Assembly (NCBI RefSeq): GCF_020177595.1
Contig: NZ_JAHTBL010000007.1
Span: 1 to 64,000, forward strand
Length of the DNA: 64,000 nucleotides
DNA from: Cognatishimia sp. MH4019
GTDB lineage: Bacteria > Pseudomonadota > Alphaproteobacteria > Rhodobacterales > Rhodobacteraceae
Reading direction: 5' to 3'
The translations under genes were made by a program, and so were the position numbers. The notes under the pieces are model-generated. The model did no database searches, was not told the DNA's origin, and worked only from the letters and a program-made list of their open reading frames with translations. Positions 35,273 through 43,805 of the stretch are shown piece by piece; the stretch's first letter is position 1, and every line of letters begins with the position of its first letter.

Positions 35273-35722
35273 CTACCCCTCAATCCCCTTAATCATATCC
35301 ACCCGCAGCCCATGCCGTCCGCCCTCAAACTCTGCGCTCAAAAACGCATCGACAACCTCCAGCGCCAGACCTTCGCCCAGCACCCGCGCGCCCAGGGCCA
35401 GCATGTTCGCGTCATTATGCGTGCGGATCATCTGAGCCGAAAACGTATCCGAGCACACGCCACACCGGATGCCTTTGACCTTGTTCGCGGCCATCATGAT
35501 GCCTTGCCCTGTCCCGCACACCACAATCCCCAGATCAGCGTCGCCAGCCGCCACAGCCCGCGCAGCGGCCTCGCCATGTTTGGGGTAATGCGTGCTTTCC
35601 GGGCTCACCGGGCCGATATCGTTCACCTCAAACCCGCGTTCCGCGATATGCGCTGCGATCGCCTGGCGCAGCTCAATCGCCGCGTGGTCGCTCGAAAGCA
35701 CGATCCGTTTGCTGTTTGCCAT
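35273..35722 (-). CDS. rpiB: Ribose-5-phosphate isomerase B
   Basis: A 149-residue RpiB/LacA-type isomerase of the non-oxidative pentose phosphate pathway, interconverting ribose-5-phosphate and ribulose-5-phosphate. Conserved elements are SSDHAAIELR (residues 10-19), VVCGTGQGIMMAANKVKGIRC with the active-site Cys, and RTHNDANMLALG. The ATG at 35722 is preferred over longer frames because family members start MAxxKRIVLSSDHA. Members acting on allose-6-phosphate are also known. Confidence 0.9.
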   Translation of the reverse strand: MANSKRIVLSSDHAAIELRQAIAAHIAERGFEVNDIGPVSPESTHYPKHGEAAARAVAAGDADLGIVVCGTGQGIMMAANKVKGIRCGVCSDTFSAQMIRTHNDANMLALGARVLGEGLALEVVDAFLSAEFEGGRHGLRVDMIKGIEG

Positions 35723-35796
35723 GATGAAACCCCGTCTGTTTGAACCTTTGCCAGCGCCGCTGACCGTCGCCAAACCCATACAGGCCCTGGCGCGTG

Positions 35797-36537
35797 CTAG
35801 CTACCCAAAACCCAAGGTTCAGGCCGCCCCATCCGGCACAGATCGCAGATCCGCACGGCCTCGGTGATCCCCATCTCGGCCAGTTTGCGAAAGCTCGGTA
35901 GCTCGAACGGATCAGCCGCCGCGTAATCCACCTCATAGCCCATATCCGCGAATGATCCCAATGACATACGGCTGATGGGCCGATCCGCTCCTGACAGAAA
36001 TCCTGTCAGCAGTTCATCGCCAAAAACCAGCTCGCGCCAATGCCCTTCGCGCGTGCCGGTCCCGCCTGTGTTCGCGATCGGCACCGCCCGGGCCGATCCG
36101 CCCTCCAGCGCGCCAAATTCGCGGGCGGCCTCGGGCCCTGTGAAAATCGGATTGTTCGTCCCGCTTGCCGCGATCAGCCCCAAGCGGCTCCAAAGCGTGC
36201 CGAAGCCCAACACATGGGCCATTTCATGCAGCACCACGTCTTCAAAGCTTCCCTCGGCCTCCAGCCGCTCCACATCCGCCGTGTCGAACTCCATCACGCC
36301 TTTCGCGGGCAATTCGCTGCCCGGCAGCAGCACCGACGGCCCTGCTTGCCCCAAGACGCCCCCCGCGCCGTCAATTGGCGTGATAGCCGCGTCAATCGTC
36401 ACCCCGTCGATCGTGACCCCATCCACTGTCACCGGCGCGAAACTGGTGTTGAGCGTCTCATCCCAGCGCTGGGCTGAACGCTCAAACGCCGCGCGGCGGG
36501 GGGCGGAAATCGGGGATGTGAAGTTCACCGTAATCAT
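35797..36537 (-). CDS. Leishmanolysin-like zinc metallopeptidase
   Basis: A 246-residue protein with the zincin motif HEMAHVLGFGTLW (two His ligands and the catalytic Glu) near residue 104 and a probable third ligand in TREGHWRELVFGDE about 60 residues later, the spacing of the leishmanolysin (M8) group. No signal peptide is seen; such proteins in this order may be exported by type I secretion, but no repeats are present. A short duplicated piece, VDGVTIDGVTID, is near residue 40. It lies upstream of rpiB on the same strand. Confidence 0.75.
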   Translation of the reverse strand: MITVNFTSPISAPRRAAFERSAQRWDETLNTSFAPVTVDGVTIDGVTIDAAITPIDGAGGVLGQAGPSVLLPGSELPAKGVMEFDTADVERLEAEGSFEDVVLHEMAHVLGFGTLWSRLGLIAASGTNNPIFTGPEAAREFGALEGGSARAVPIANTGGTGTREGHWRELVFGDELLTGFLSGADRPISRMSLGSFADMGYEVDYAAADPFELPSFRKLAEMGITEAVRICDLCRMGRPEPWVLGS

Positions 36538-36852
36538 CGCAAGGCTCCTTCTGTCGACACTGTTCTAAATATCGGTCGCGCGATCCGGTCTTGCCAGTCT
36601 TCGGCGAACTCTCGCGTGCGCGGCAGTATAACTCTCTGAAAAAGAGGGGATTTCTTAACAGACCGCACGCTTGAAACATAACATAATACCGACGCGCATT
36701 GGGAATCTTTCAATCAAACCAATGCGCTCGCCATCGCGGTTTCGCGTGCGAAACCCGGCCGCAAGCAAGGTTCCTTAACACGCCAATTTCCCGTCCCAAT
36801 CCCGGCAAAGCGGTGTAATATCAGGGTTAACAAAAGGGGCAGGGGTTACAGT
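36538..36852. promoter_or_regulatory. Divergent control region upstream of the HMG-CoA reductase operon
   Basis: This 315-base gap holds no gene. A perfect inverted repeat, GCGCATTGG at 36694-36702 and CCAATGCGC at 36719-36727 with a 16-base spacer, lies about 125-160 bases upstream of the operon start and may be an operator. Downstream, GTAATAT and AGGGTTAAC precede a Shine-Dalgarno-like AGGGG near the ATG at 36853. I cannot assign promoter elements with confidence. Confidence 0.45.
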
Positions 36853-38121
36853 ATGGTCGTTCCATTCCACGTCACCGAGATGCTAAAACGTGTCCGCGCG
36901 CGGTTTTTCGAGCAGGGGCATGAATCCCGCATGCTCCCCAAAGACGATGATTTCACCACCCTGCGCCCCGTCCGCACCGCGACCGAGGCGTCGATCAACC
37001 GCTATTGGACCCGCCTGATCCAAGGCCCCGCCACGGACGCCGACAAAGCCGCCATCGCCGATCCGGACACCGTTTCGCGCGCGAACCACTACTCCGCGAA
37101 CATCGAAAACATGATCGGCACCGTGAAGCTCCCCGTTGGCATCGCAGGCCCTTTGCGCATCAACGGCCTTTACGCCGATGGCGATTATCACATCCCCATG
37201 GCCACGTCCGAGGCCGCGCTTGTCGCCTCCTACGCGCGCGGCGCTTACGTGGCGACCAAGGCGGGCGGCATCTCCACCGCTGTCCTTTACGAAGGCGTCC
37301 TCAGAACCCCCGCCTTCACCTTCGACACACTGCTTCAGGCGGGCACCTTCATAGACTGGGTTGTCGGCAACGCAGACCTGCTGAAAGAGGCCGCCGAGGC
37401 CACCACAAATCACGGCAAACTCACCTCGCTCGAACCCGTGATCGACAACAACGTCGCCTTCCTGCTGTGCCGCTACACCACCGGCGACGCTGCAGGGCAA
37501 AACATGGTGACAATCGCCACCAACGCCCTGTGCGAAACCATCGCCGAACACTGCCCCGTCCCGATCAAACGCTGGTATGTCGAAGGCAACTTCTCCGGCG
37601 ACAAGAAAGCCTCCTCCCTCGGCACCATCACGGGCCGGGGCCGCAAGGTCTCCGCCGCCGTCACGCTCCCCGATCCGCTGATCGAAAAGGCCCTGCACAC
37701 CACCACCGACGAGATGCTGGATTACGCCCGCGTCGCCAATCTCGGGGCGCTTTTGTCGGGCCAGTTGGGCGCGCAAGCCCACTACGCCAACGGCCTCGCC
37801 GCCTTCTACATCGCCACCGGCCAAGACGCCGCCTGCGTTGCTGAATCCGCTGTCGGTTTCACACGGATGGAGCGGCGCGAGGGTGGTCTTTTCTGCTCTG
37901 TCACCATGCCAAATATCCTTGTCGGTTCCGTCGGCGGCGGCACCTCCCTGCCGTCCCAAACCGCGGGCCTCAACATCCTCGGCCTCAAGGGCGCAGGCAA
38001 CGGAGCCGCCCTTGCCGAAGTCACCGCAGCCCTGTGTCTGTGCGGTGAAATCTCCATCGTCGCCGCCATGGCCGCAGGCCATTTCACCCGTGCCCACGAT
38101 AGCTTGGCCCGCCAACGATGA
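36853..38121 (+). CDS. Hydroxymethylglutaryl-CoA reductase, class I-like
   Basis: A 422-residue enzyme predicted to reduce HMG-CoA to mevalonate with NAD(P)H. The four catalytic residues of the family are all found: Glu120 in PMATSEAAL, Lys251 in GDKKASS, Asp325 in ATGQDAAC, and His415 in FTRAHDS. ENMIGTVKLPVGIAGPL and GRGRKVSAAV follow class I enzymes more than class II. It heads a seven-gene operon and overlaps the UbiA gene by ATGA. No other mevalonate-pathway gene is in the window, and this bacterial group is expected to make isoprenoids by the DXP pathway, so the product probably goes to something specialised. A related acyl-CoA might be the true substrate. Confidence 0.88.
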   Translation: MVVPFHVTEMLKRVRARFFEQGHESRMLPKDDDFTTLRPVRTATEASINRYWTRLIQGPATDADKAAIADPDTVSRANHYSANIENMIGTVKLPVGIAGPLRINGLYADGDYHIPMATSEAALVASYARGAYVATKAGGISTAVLYEGVLRTPAFTFDTLLQAGTFIDWVVGNADLLKEAAEATTNHGKLTSLEPVIDNNVAFLLCRYTTGDAAGQNMVTIATNALCETIAEHCPVPIKRWYVEGNFSGDKKASSLGTITGRGRKVSAAVTLPDPLIEKALHTTTDEMLDYARVANLGALLSGQLGAQAHYANGLAAFYIATGQDAACVAESAVGFTRMERREGGLFCSVTMPNILVGSVGGGTSLPSQTAGLNILGLKGAGNGAALAEVTAALCLCGEISIVAAMAAGHFTRAHDSLARQR

Positions 38122-39014
38122 ACCTCGCCAAAACCCTCTGGATCTACCAGTCCGAGCGTTTCCCGCTCGCCAAAACGGTGCCCTTGCTGGCCGTCTTCTC
38201 CGCCGCCTCGATCAACGTCTCCGCCTTCCTCGCAGGCAGAGACCTGCCGGGCCTGCCGACCTACCTCACCGGCTTCGCCCTTGCGCTGATCCTCTTCTTC
38301 CAGATGCGCGTCGCGGACGAGGTCAAAGACGCCGATGACGACGCCCGATACCGCCCCGAACGCCCGATCCCGCGCGGTCTGGTTTCGCTGCGAACCATCG
38401 TGATCTGCGGCCTCGCCACAATCCCCATCGCAGTGCTAGCTGCCGTCCCCGCAGACGTCTTGACTCTGTTGCTCCTCACATGGGCTTGGCTCGCCGCCAT
38501 GACGTTAGAGTTTGGCGTGCCTGCATGGCTCAAGGCCCGCCCCGTCCTTTATTTGCTGAGCCACATGGCGATCATGCCGCTCATTGACCTGCTGCTCACC
38601 GGCCTCGAATGGCGTCCCGGCGGCGGCCCCGCGAGCGCCCTCTGGCTCTTCCTCGCGCTGAGTTTCGTGAACGGAGTCGTCCTCGAACTCGGCCGCAAAC
38701 TCTGGGCGCCCGAAAGCGAGCGCGAAGGGGTCGAGACCTACTCCAAACTCTGGAGCCCGCAACGCGCCGCCGCCGTCTGGGCTGCCTTCATCCTCCTCGC
38801 CTACGCCCTCCTTCTCGGCGTCGGCCACGCGCTCGGCTTGCTCTTCCCCATGGCCCTGATTGGCGGAGCAGGGGCCATTATCACCCTCGCCACCGCGGTT
38901 TCATACGCGAAACATCCCACCGTCAAAGCCGAAAAACGCGCTGACACCATGGCGGGCCTCTGGGTCCTGATCTGCTACGGCGCCGCAGGCTTTCTCCCCT
39001 TGGTGCTGACATGA
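38118..39014 (+). CDS. UbiA-family membrane prenyltransferase
   Basis: A 298-residue integral membrane protein with eight or nine helices. The first aspartate-rich site is QMRVADEVKDADDDARYRPERP (residues 62-83), which includes D67-x3-D71 and the basic RPERPIPRG segment; a second, degenerate acidic site is ELGRKLWAPESEREGVETYS (about 206). UbiA enzymes join an isoprenyl diphosphate to an aromatic ring, a glycerol phosphate or another acceptor. The operon offers no aromatic acceptor genes, so a lipid-type acceptor such as in archaeal-lipid-like synthesis is possible. Coupled on both sides by ATGA. Confidence 0.85.
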   Translation: MNLAKTLWIYQSERFPLAKTVPLLAVFSAASINVSAFLAGRDLPGLPTYLTGFALALILFFQMRVADEVKDADDDARYRPERPIPRGLVSLRTIVICGLATIPIAVLAAVPADVLTLLLLTWAWLAAMTLEFGVPAWLKARPVLYLLSHMAIMPLIDLLLTGLEWRPGGGPASALWLFLALSFVNGVVLELGRKLWAPESEREGVETYSKLWSPQRAAAVWAAFILLAYALLLGVGHALGLLFPMALIGGAGAIITLATAVSYAKHPTVKAEKRADTMAGLWVLICYGAAGFLPLVLT

Positions 39015-41431
39015 TCCTGACCGAAACCCAAGCCACAGACCCCGCCACCGCAGGCGGCAAAGGCGCGTCCCTCGCAGCCCTCACCAAAGCCGGTTTCCAC
39101 GTCCCGCCGTTTTGCGTGCTTGAGGCCAACGCCTTCTCCGGCGACCCTGCCAAACCAACCCCAAAACGCGGCCTGAAGACCGCCCTCGCAAAAGCCGCCG
39201 CAACCCTCGGCCCCGGCCCCTACGCCGTCCGCTCCTCGGCCCGCGCCGAAGACGGGGCCGAGCACTCCCATGCCGGCCAATTCGACACCGTCCTGAACGT
39301 CCCGAAAACCGGCCTGCTTGACGCCGCCGCCCAAGTCTGGTCCTCCGGTTTCGCTGCGACCGTGACCACCTACCGCGACCTCAAAACTGGCGACGCGGCA
39401 GAGCCGCCCGCCATCGTCATCCAACAAATGATCCCCGCCGAGGCCGCAGGCGTCGCCTTCTCCGCCGACCCCGTCACGGGCCTGCGGGGCCACGTCGTGA
39501 TTTCGGCCATCAAAGGGCTGGGCGAAGCCTTGGTCAGCGGCGAAAAAGACGGCGAGGACTGGCTTTTCGATGCCGCAGACACCCCGCTGACCGCGCCCGA
39601 AACGCCAGAGGTGTTAACCATAGACCAAGCACGCGAAGTCGCCGCCCTCGCACGCGCCGCTGAGGCCGCTTTCGGCGCGCCTCAAGACATCGAATGGGCC
39701 ATCGCGGACGGCACGCTCCACATGCTGCAATCGCGCCCCATCACAACCGACCTGAAGCCCCCTGCGCAGCGCGACACAAACCTCGTGATCCTCGACAATT
39801 CCAACATCGTTGAGAGCTATCCCGGCCTCGTCAGCCCCCTGACTTACAGTTTTGCCACATACGTCTATGCCCGCGTCTACCGCGCGTTTGTCCGCCTTCT
39901 GGGCGTCTCCGAGCCCCAGATCGCGACCAACGCAGCCGTTTTCGACAACATGCTCGCCCGCCTCGATGGCCGCGTTTATTATAACCTCGGAAACTGGTAT
40001 CGCGCGTTAGCATTGCTGCCCGGATTCACCCTCAACCGCGCCTTTATGGAAACCATGATGGGCGTCGATGAACCCCTCCCCGAAGAGCTGACCCAAGCCA
40101 TCGCGCCCCCCGACCTTGAAGGCTGGGCCAAATGGCGCGATTACGGACGCGTCGCACGGGTCGGAGGCGGCCTGATCTGGCAAGCCATTCGCCTCCCCCG
40201 CACCCGCGCGCGCTTCTATGCGCGGCTCAACAAAGCCCTCTCTCGTGGGGACGCTTACAAGACCGCCAATCTCACCGAACTGGCCGCCGAATACCGCGCG
40301 ATTGAGAGCGAGCTGCTCGACCAGTGGGACGCCCCGCTGGTCAACGATTTTCTGTGCATGATCGGCTTCGGCCTCTCGCGTAACTTGCTGGAAAAATGGG
40401 CCGGTCCCAAGGGCTTGAGCTTCCACAATGACGTGATGATCGGGCAGGGCGATATCGTCTCTGCCGAGCCCGCCCAACGCATCGCAAAAATCGGCGCAAT
40501 GGTAGCGGCGAAAGGCGAGACCGACGCTGAATTCGCAGCGAAACAACACCCCGAAATCGCCACCGAGATCGAAAGCTATCTTGCCAAATTCGGTGACCGC
40601 TGCACGCAAGAACTCAAGCTGGAATCGATCCCGCTGTCAGACGATCCCGCCCAGCTTTACGCCGCCATCAGCGCCCAAGCCGCGCGCCCCGTCACAGTCC
40701 ACGAACATACCGATCCAGATTGGTCCGTGCTGATCGCGAACCCCCTCAAACGGACCGTCGCCAAGGCCGTCACCACATGGGCCAAAGCCCGCGTCCGCGA
40801 CCGCGAAAACCTGCGGTTCGAGCGCACCCGCATCTTCGGCCATGCCCGCCGCATCTTCCTTGCCATGGGCCGCGAATTAACCGCGTTGGGCAAGCTGTCC
40901 GACCCGCGCGACGTGTTCTTCCTGACCGTGGACGAGGTTCTGGGCAGCATCGAAGGATCAGGATTAACACAAGACCTCAATGCATTGGTTTCGTTACGAA
41001 AAGCGGAAACAGAGGCCTCCGCTTCACGCCCTGATCCCGATGAACGCCTGACGATCCGCGGCGCCGCGATCACCGCGCCCGTTGCCACATCCGCACCGCC
41101 CCCGCCCACGGGCGATGTGCAGCAGGCGACCGGCTGTTCGGCTGGCGTGATCACGGCAAAAGCCCGCGTGATCCTTGACCCGCGCACCGAAAGCCTGACG
41201 CCTGGCGAAATTCTGGTCGCCCGCAACACTGACCCCGGCTGGATCGCGGTCTTTTCCAACGCCTCCGCCATCGTGGTTGAGCGTGGTTCGCTGCTGTCGC
41301 ATTCCGCCATCGTCGCGCGGGAACTGGGCATTCCTTGCGTCGTGGGTCTAAAGGGCGCAACCGAGTGGGTCATCTCGGGCGAAACCCTTGAAGTAAATGG
41401 AGAAACCGGCACCGTGAGGAAGCTGACATGA
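39011..41431 (+). CDS. PEP-synthase/PPDK-like ATP-dependent phosphotransferase
   Basis: An 806-residue protein. The N-terminal PPDK ATP-grasp domain (about 1-250) includes TDPATAGGKGASLAALT, YAVRSSARAEDGAEHSHAGQF and the end segment DIEWAIADGTLHMLQSRPI. The C-terminal phosphohistidine swivelling domain has the catalytic His764 in GSLLSHSAIVARELGIP. The middle 400 residues do not look like the PEP/pyruvate barrel, the same layout as rifampicin phosphotransferase and related enzymes that phosphorylate other acceptors. The acceptor here is unknown; a hydroxyl of an operon intermediate is a reasonable guess. Coupled to neighbours by ATGA. Confidence 0.8.
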   Translation: MILTETQATDPATAGGKGASLAALTKAGFHVPPFCVLEANAFSGDPAKPTPKRGLKTALAKAAATLGPGPYAVRSSARAEDGAEHSHAGQFDTVLNVPKTGLLDAAAQVWSSGFAATVTTYRDLKTGDAAEPPAIVIQQMIPAEAAGVAFSADPVTGLRGHVVISAIKGLGEALVSGEKDGEDWLFDAADTPLTAPETPEVLTIDQAREVAALARAAEAAFGAPQDIEWAIADGTLHMLQSRPITTDLKPPAQRDTNLVILDNSNIVESYPGLVSPLTYSFATYVYARVYRAFVRLLGVSEPQIATNAAVFDNMLARLDGRVYYNLGNWYRALALLPGFTLNRAFMETMMGVDEPLPEELTQAIAPPDLEGWAKWRDYGRVARVGGGLIWQAIRLPRTRARFYARLNKALSRGDAYKTANLTELAAEYRAIESELLDQWDAPLVNDFLCMIGFGLSRNLLEKWAGPKGLSFHNDVMIGQGDIVSAEPAQRIAKIGAMVAAKGETDAEFAAKQHPEIATEIESYLAKFGDRCTQELKLESIPLSDDPAQLYAAISAQAARPVTVHEHTDPDWSVLIANPLKRTVAKAVTTWAKARVRDRENLRFERTRIFGHARRIFLAMGRELTALGKLSDPRDVFFLTVDEVLGSIEGSGLTQDLNALVSLRKAETEASASRPDPDERLTIRGAAITAPVATSAPPPPTGDVQQATGCSAGVITAKARVILDPRTESLTPGEILVARNTDPGWIAVFSNASAIVVERGSLLSHSAIVARELGIPCVVGLKGATEWVISGETLEVNGETGTVRKLT

Positions 41432-42528
41432 GCCAAGCCGATATTGCCAAACGCGCCCAATTCGACATCATCCGCTACGCCCAATTGTGGGAGGATGCGG
41501 ACGTCTTAACCAAGGCGATGGGCGATGTGGTCGGCGGGACATTGGTGTCAATCTGCTCGGCTGGAGACAATGCGCTCAGCCTGCTGACGCTAAATCCGGC
41601 GAAGGTTGTCGTGCTGGACTTATCCCCCGCTCAAATCGCCTGTTTAAAGCTGCGGATTGGGGCGTTTCAGACCCTGCATCATGGTGAGTTCCTGGCCCTC
41701 ATGGGCGCACGGCCCGCCAAAAACCGCGCAGCACTGCTGGATCGTGCGGTGGCCCCGCTTGATAGCGAAACACAAGCCTTCTGGATGGATAAAGTCGCAG
41801 ATGTGCAAGCCCATGGCGCGGGGGGTGTTGGCAAGTTCGAGCGTTACTTCCGCCTCTTTCGACAGGTGGTGCTGCCTCTTGCTCATAGCCGTGCGACGGT
41901 GGACGAAATCTTCGTTTCCAAGCCAAAGAGCGAACGAAAAGTCTTCCTTGAAAATCGTTTTGAGACATGGCGTTGGAACACACTTCTCAAGCTCTTTTTT
42001 TCCCGTTTCATGATGGGGCGAATGGGGCGTGATAAGGCGTTTTTTGATCATGTGGACGGCTCCGTTTCCGATCACGTCGCTCGCCGTATCCGTCATGCCG
42101 CCATAGATTTGGACCCTGTGGATAACCCGTATCTACATTGGATTTTGAAGGGTGATCATGGCAACGCCCTGCCCATGCCGTGGCGAGAAGAGCACTTTCA
42201 TACGATCCGCGACAGGCTGGATCGACTTGATATCCGCCTTGGCGCTTTGGAGGCCTTTGTCGAGAGCGGTGAAAAGGCCGATGGTTATAATCTGTCGGAC
42301 ATTTTCGAGTATATGTCGCCCGAGATCGCGGCGCAGGTTTACGAAAGCCTTTTGAAAGCCTCAAACCCCGGCGCGCGGCTTGTTTATTGGAACATGATGG
42401 CCCCGCGCAGGGTGCCGGATGCGCTGTTGACGAAGGTTAAAACGCTTTCACATCTCGAAAACGAACTGAAAGCCCAGGACAACGCGTTTTTCTATTCAGA
42501 TTTCGTGATTGAAGAGGTCTTGGGGTGA
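41428..42528 (+). CDS. BtaA-like SAM-dependent 3-amino-3-carboxypropyl transferase (DUF3419)
   Basis: A 366-residue DUF3419 protein. RYAQLWEDADVLTKAM (residues 16-31) and SICSAGDNALSLLTLNPAKVVVLDLSPAQIACLKLR (about 41-76, motif I and II of the methyltransferase fold) are hallmarks of BtaA, which moves the aminocarboxypropyl group of SAM to diacylglycerol to make the headgroup of homoserine (betaine) lipids. The BtaB N-methyltransferase is absent here. Acceptor in this operon could be an isoprenoid alcohol or glycerol ether; inferred only. GTGA overlap with the next gene. Confidence 0.82.
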   Translation: MSQADIAKRAQFDIIRYAQLWEDADVLTKAMGDVVGGTLVSICSAGDNALSLLTLNPAKVVVLDLSPAQIACLKLRIGAFQTLHHGEFLALMGARPAKNRAALLDRAVAPLDSETQAFWMDKVADVQAHGAGGVGKFERYFRLFRQVVLPLAHSRATVDEIFVSKPKSERKVFLENRFETWRWNTLLKLFFSRFMMGRMGRDKAFFDHVDGSVSDHVARRIRHAAIDLDPVDNPYLHWILKGDHGNALPMPWREEHFHTIRDRLDRLDIRLGALEAFVESGEKADGYNLSDIFEYMSPEIAAQVYESLLKASNPGARLVYWNMMAPRRVPDALLTKVKTLSHLENELKAQDNAFFYSDFVIEEVLG

Positions 42529-43805
42529 GTTTTGGGCTGCAAATCGGGCTGGCATTCGCCTCTGTCGGCATCTTTACGGCGCTGATAGCGGCTGTGCGAT
42601 TTGCGGCGCAAAGGCAGGGCTGGCCTGCCGAGCTTCAACGCAAGCTGGTGCATATTGGAACCGGGCTTTACGCGCTGGCACTGCCTTGGCTTTTTGCTGA
42701 GAACTGGCCGATCTATCTGCTTCTTGGTTTGGCGCTGATCGTGATGACCGGATTGCGCTTTGCGAAGGGCGGTTTAGGCGGGGCGTTGCACAGTGTTGAG
42801 CGTAACAGCTACGGCGATTACCTGCTTGCCGTCGCCATTGGCGCGGTGTTGCTTTTGTCGGAACGCGACATGCTGCTTTACACATTGCCCTTGGCCGTTT
42901 TGACCTTGTCGGATGCTGCTGCCGCGCTGACCGGATCAGCCTATGGGCGCCGATTTTACACGGTCGAGGACGGGCGCAAATCGTTTGAAGGCAGCGCTAT
43001 CTTTTTTCTTGTGACACTTGTCATTGCGATGAGTGTCCTGATCCTGACGCAAGCGCAAACCGGGCCTGAGACCTTGCTTCTGGCACTTCTCGTTGCGGTG
43101 TTTGGCACACAGTTCGAAGCGGATAGTTGGCGCGGATTTGACAATCTTTTCCTGCCATTAGGTCTTTTGATTATCTTGGCGATTCATCGTGACAGCGCCG
43201 TAGAGACGCTTCTTGCGATGGCGCTTGTCTATGTCGCTGCACTTGTCATGGTGCCTTTGATCTCGGGCTCTTTGAGGATCACGTCGCATGTCGCGCGGGT
43301 CTATCTGGTGGCGTTTTTCTTGATCCTGTCGGTTACGGAATGGAGCAATGCGGTGCTGCCCGCCTGCGTGCTTGCGGCGCATCTGTTGACCCGCCGGATC
43401 GCGCCCAGTGAGGACCCGTTTCCCGAGTTGGACGTGGTCGCCGGGTTGGCCCTGATTAGCTTTGGATGGCTGGCCCTGGGCTTTGCGATGGGTCCCAATG
43501 CGCTTGGTTTTTATGCGATGACATGCGCAGGTTTGGCAGCGGGCCTGGTCGCTTTGGGCAGGCCGCTCTGGGGCGTTCTGGCAGGCGCTTTTTTGGTTGC
43601 GGCCTGCGCGATATTCGTGCCGTTGAGCGGGGAAGCCGCAGGTGCGTTCCTCGTGCCGCTCAGCGCTGTATCCGTCGCCGGGATCGTGGCCTTGGCCGCC
43701 CTTCGACCGAAGGCGTTTCTGCGGCTTAGAGTTCTGAAACTGACGGTCTTGGCGCTGATCGTTCCGCTGGGGGCGTATGGGCTGCAATTCGGAGGGCTTC
43801 GATGA
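42525..43805 (+). CDS. Phytol/dolichol-kinase-like polytopic membrane protein
   Basis: A 426-residue membrane protein. Residues 1-210 match the CTP-dependent phytol kinase/dolichol kinase/CdsA-related group: LQRKLVHIGTG (38-47), LTLSDAAAALTG (125-136) and DGRKSFEGSAIFF (148-160). The C-terminal half adds about six helices (from about 210) not usual in the smaller kinases. Predicted reaction: phosphorylation of a polyprenol or phytol-like alcohol at the membrane. The start is GTG at 42525. Beside a UbiA enzyme this suggests recycling or activation of an isoprenoid. Confidence 0.75.
   Translation: MSFGLQIGLAFASVGIFTALIAAVRFAAQRQGWPAELQRKLVHIGTGLYALALPWLFAENWPIYLLLGLALIVMTGLRFAKGGLGGALHSVERNSYGDYLLAVAIGAVLLLSERDMLLYTLPLAVLTLSDAAAALTGSAYGRRFYTVEDGRKSFEGSAIFFLVTLVIAMSVLILTQAQTGPETLLLALLVAVFGTQFEADSWRGFDNLFLPLGLLIILAIHRDSAVETLLAMALVYVAALVMVPLISGSLRITSHVARVYLVAFFLILSVTEWSNAVLPACVLAAHLLTRRIAPSEDPFPELDVVAGLALISFGWLALGFAMGPNALGFYAMTCAGLAAGLVALGRPLWGVLAGAFLVAACAIFVPLSGEAAGAFLVPLSAVSVAGIVALAALRPKAFLRLRVLKLTVLALIVPLGAYGLQFGGLR

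Noticed and set aside
35797-36537. Type I secretion RTX repeats in the leishmanolysin-like protein
   Set aside because: Only a short VDGVTID duplication is present; no GGxGxD nonapeptides occur.
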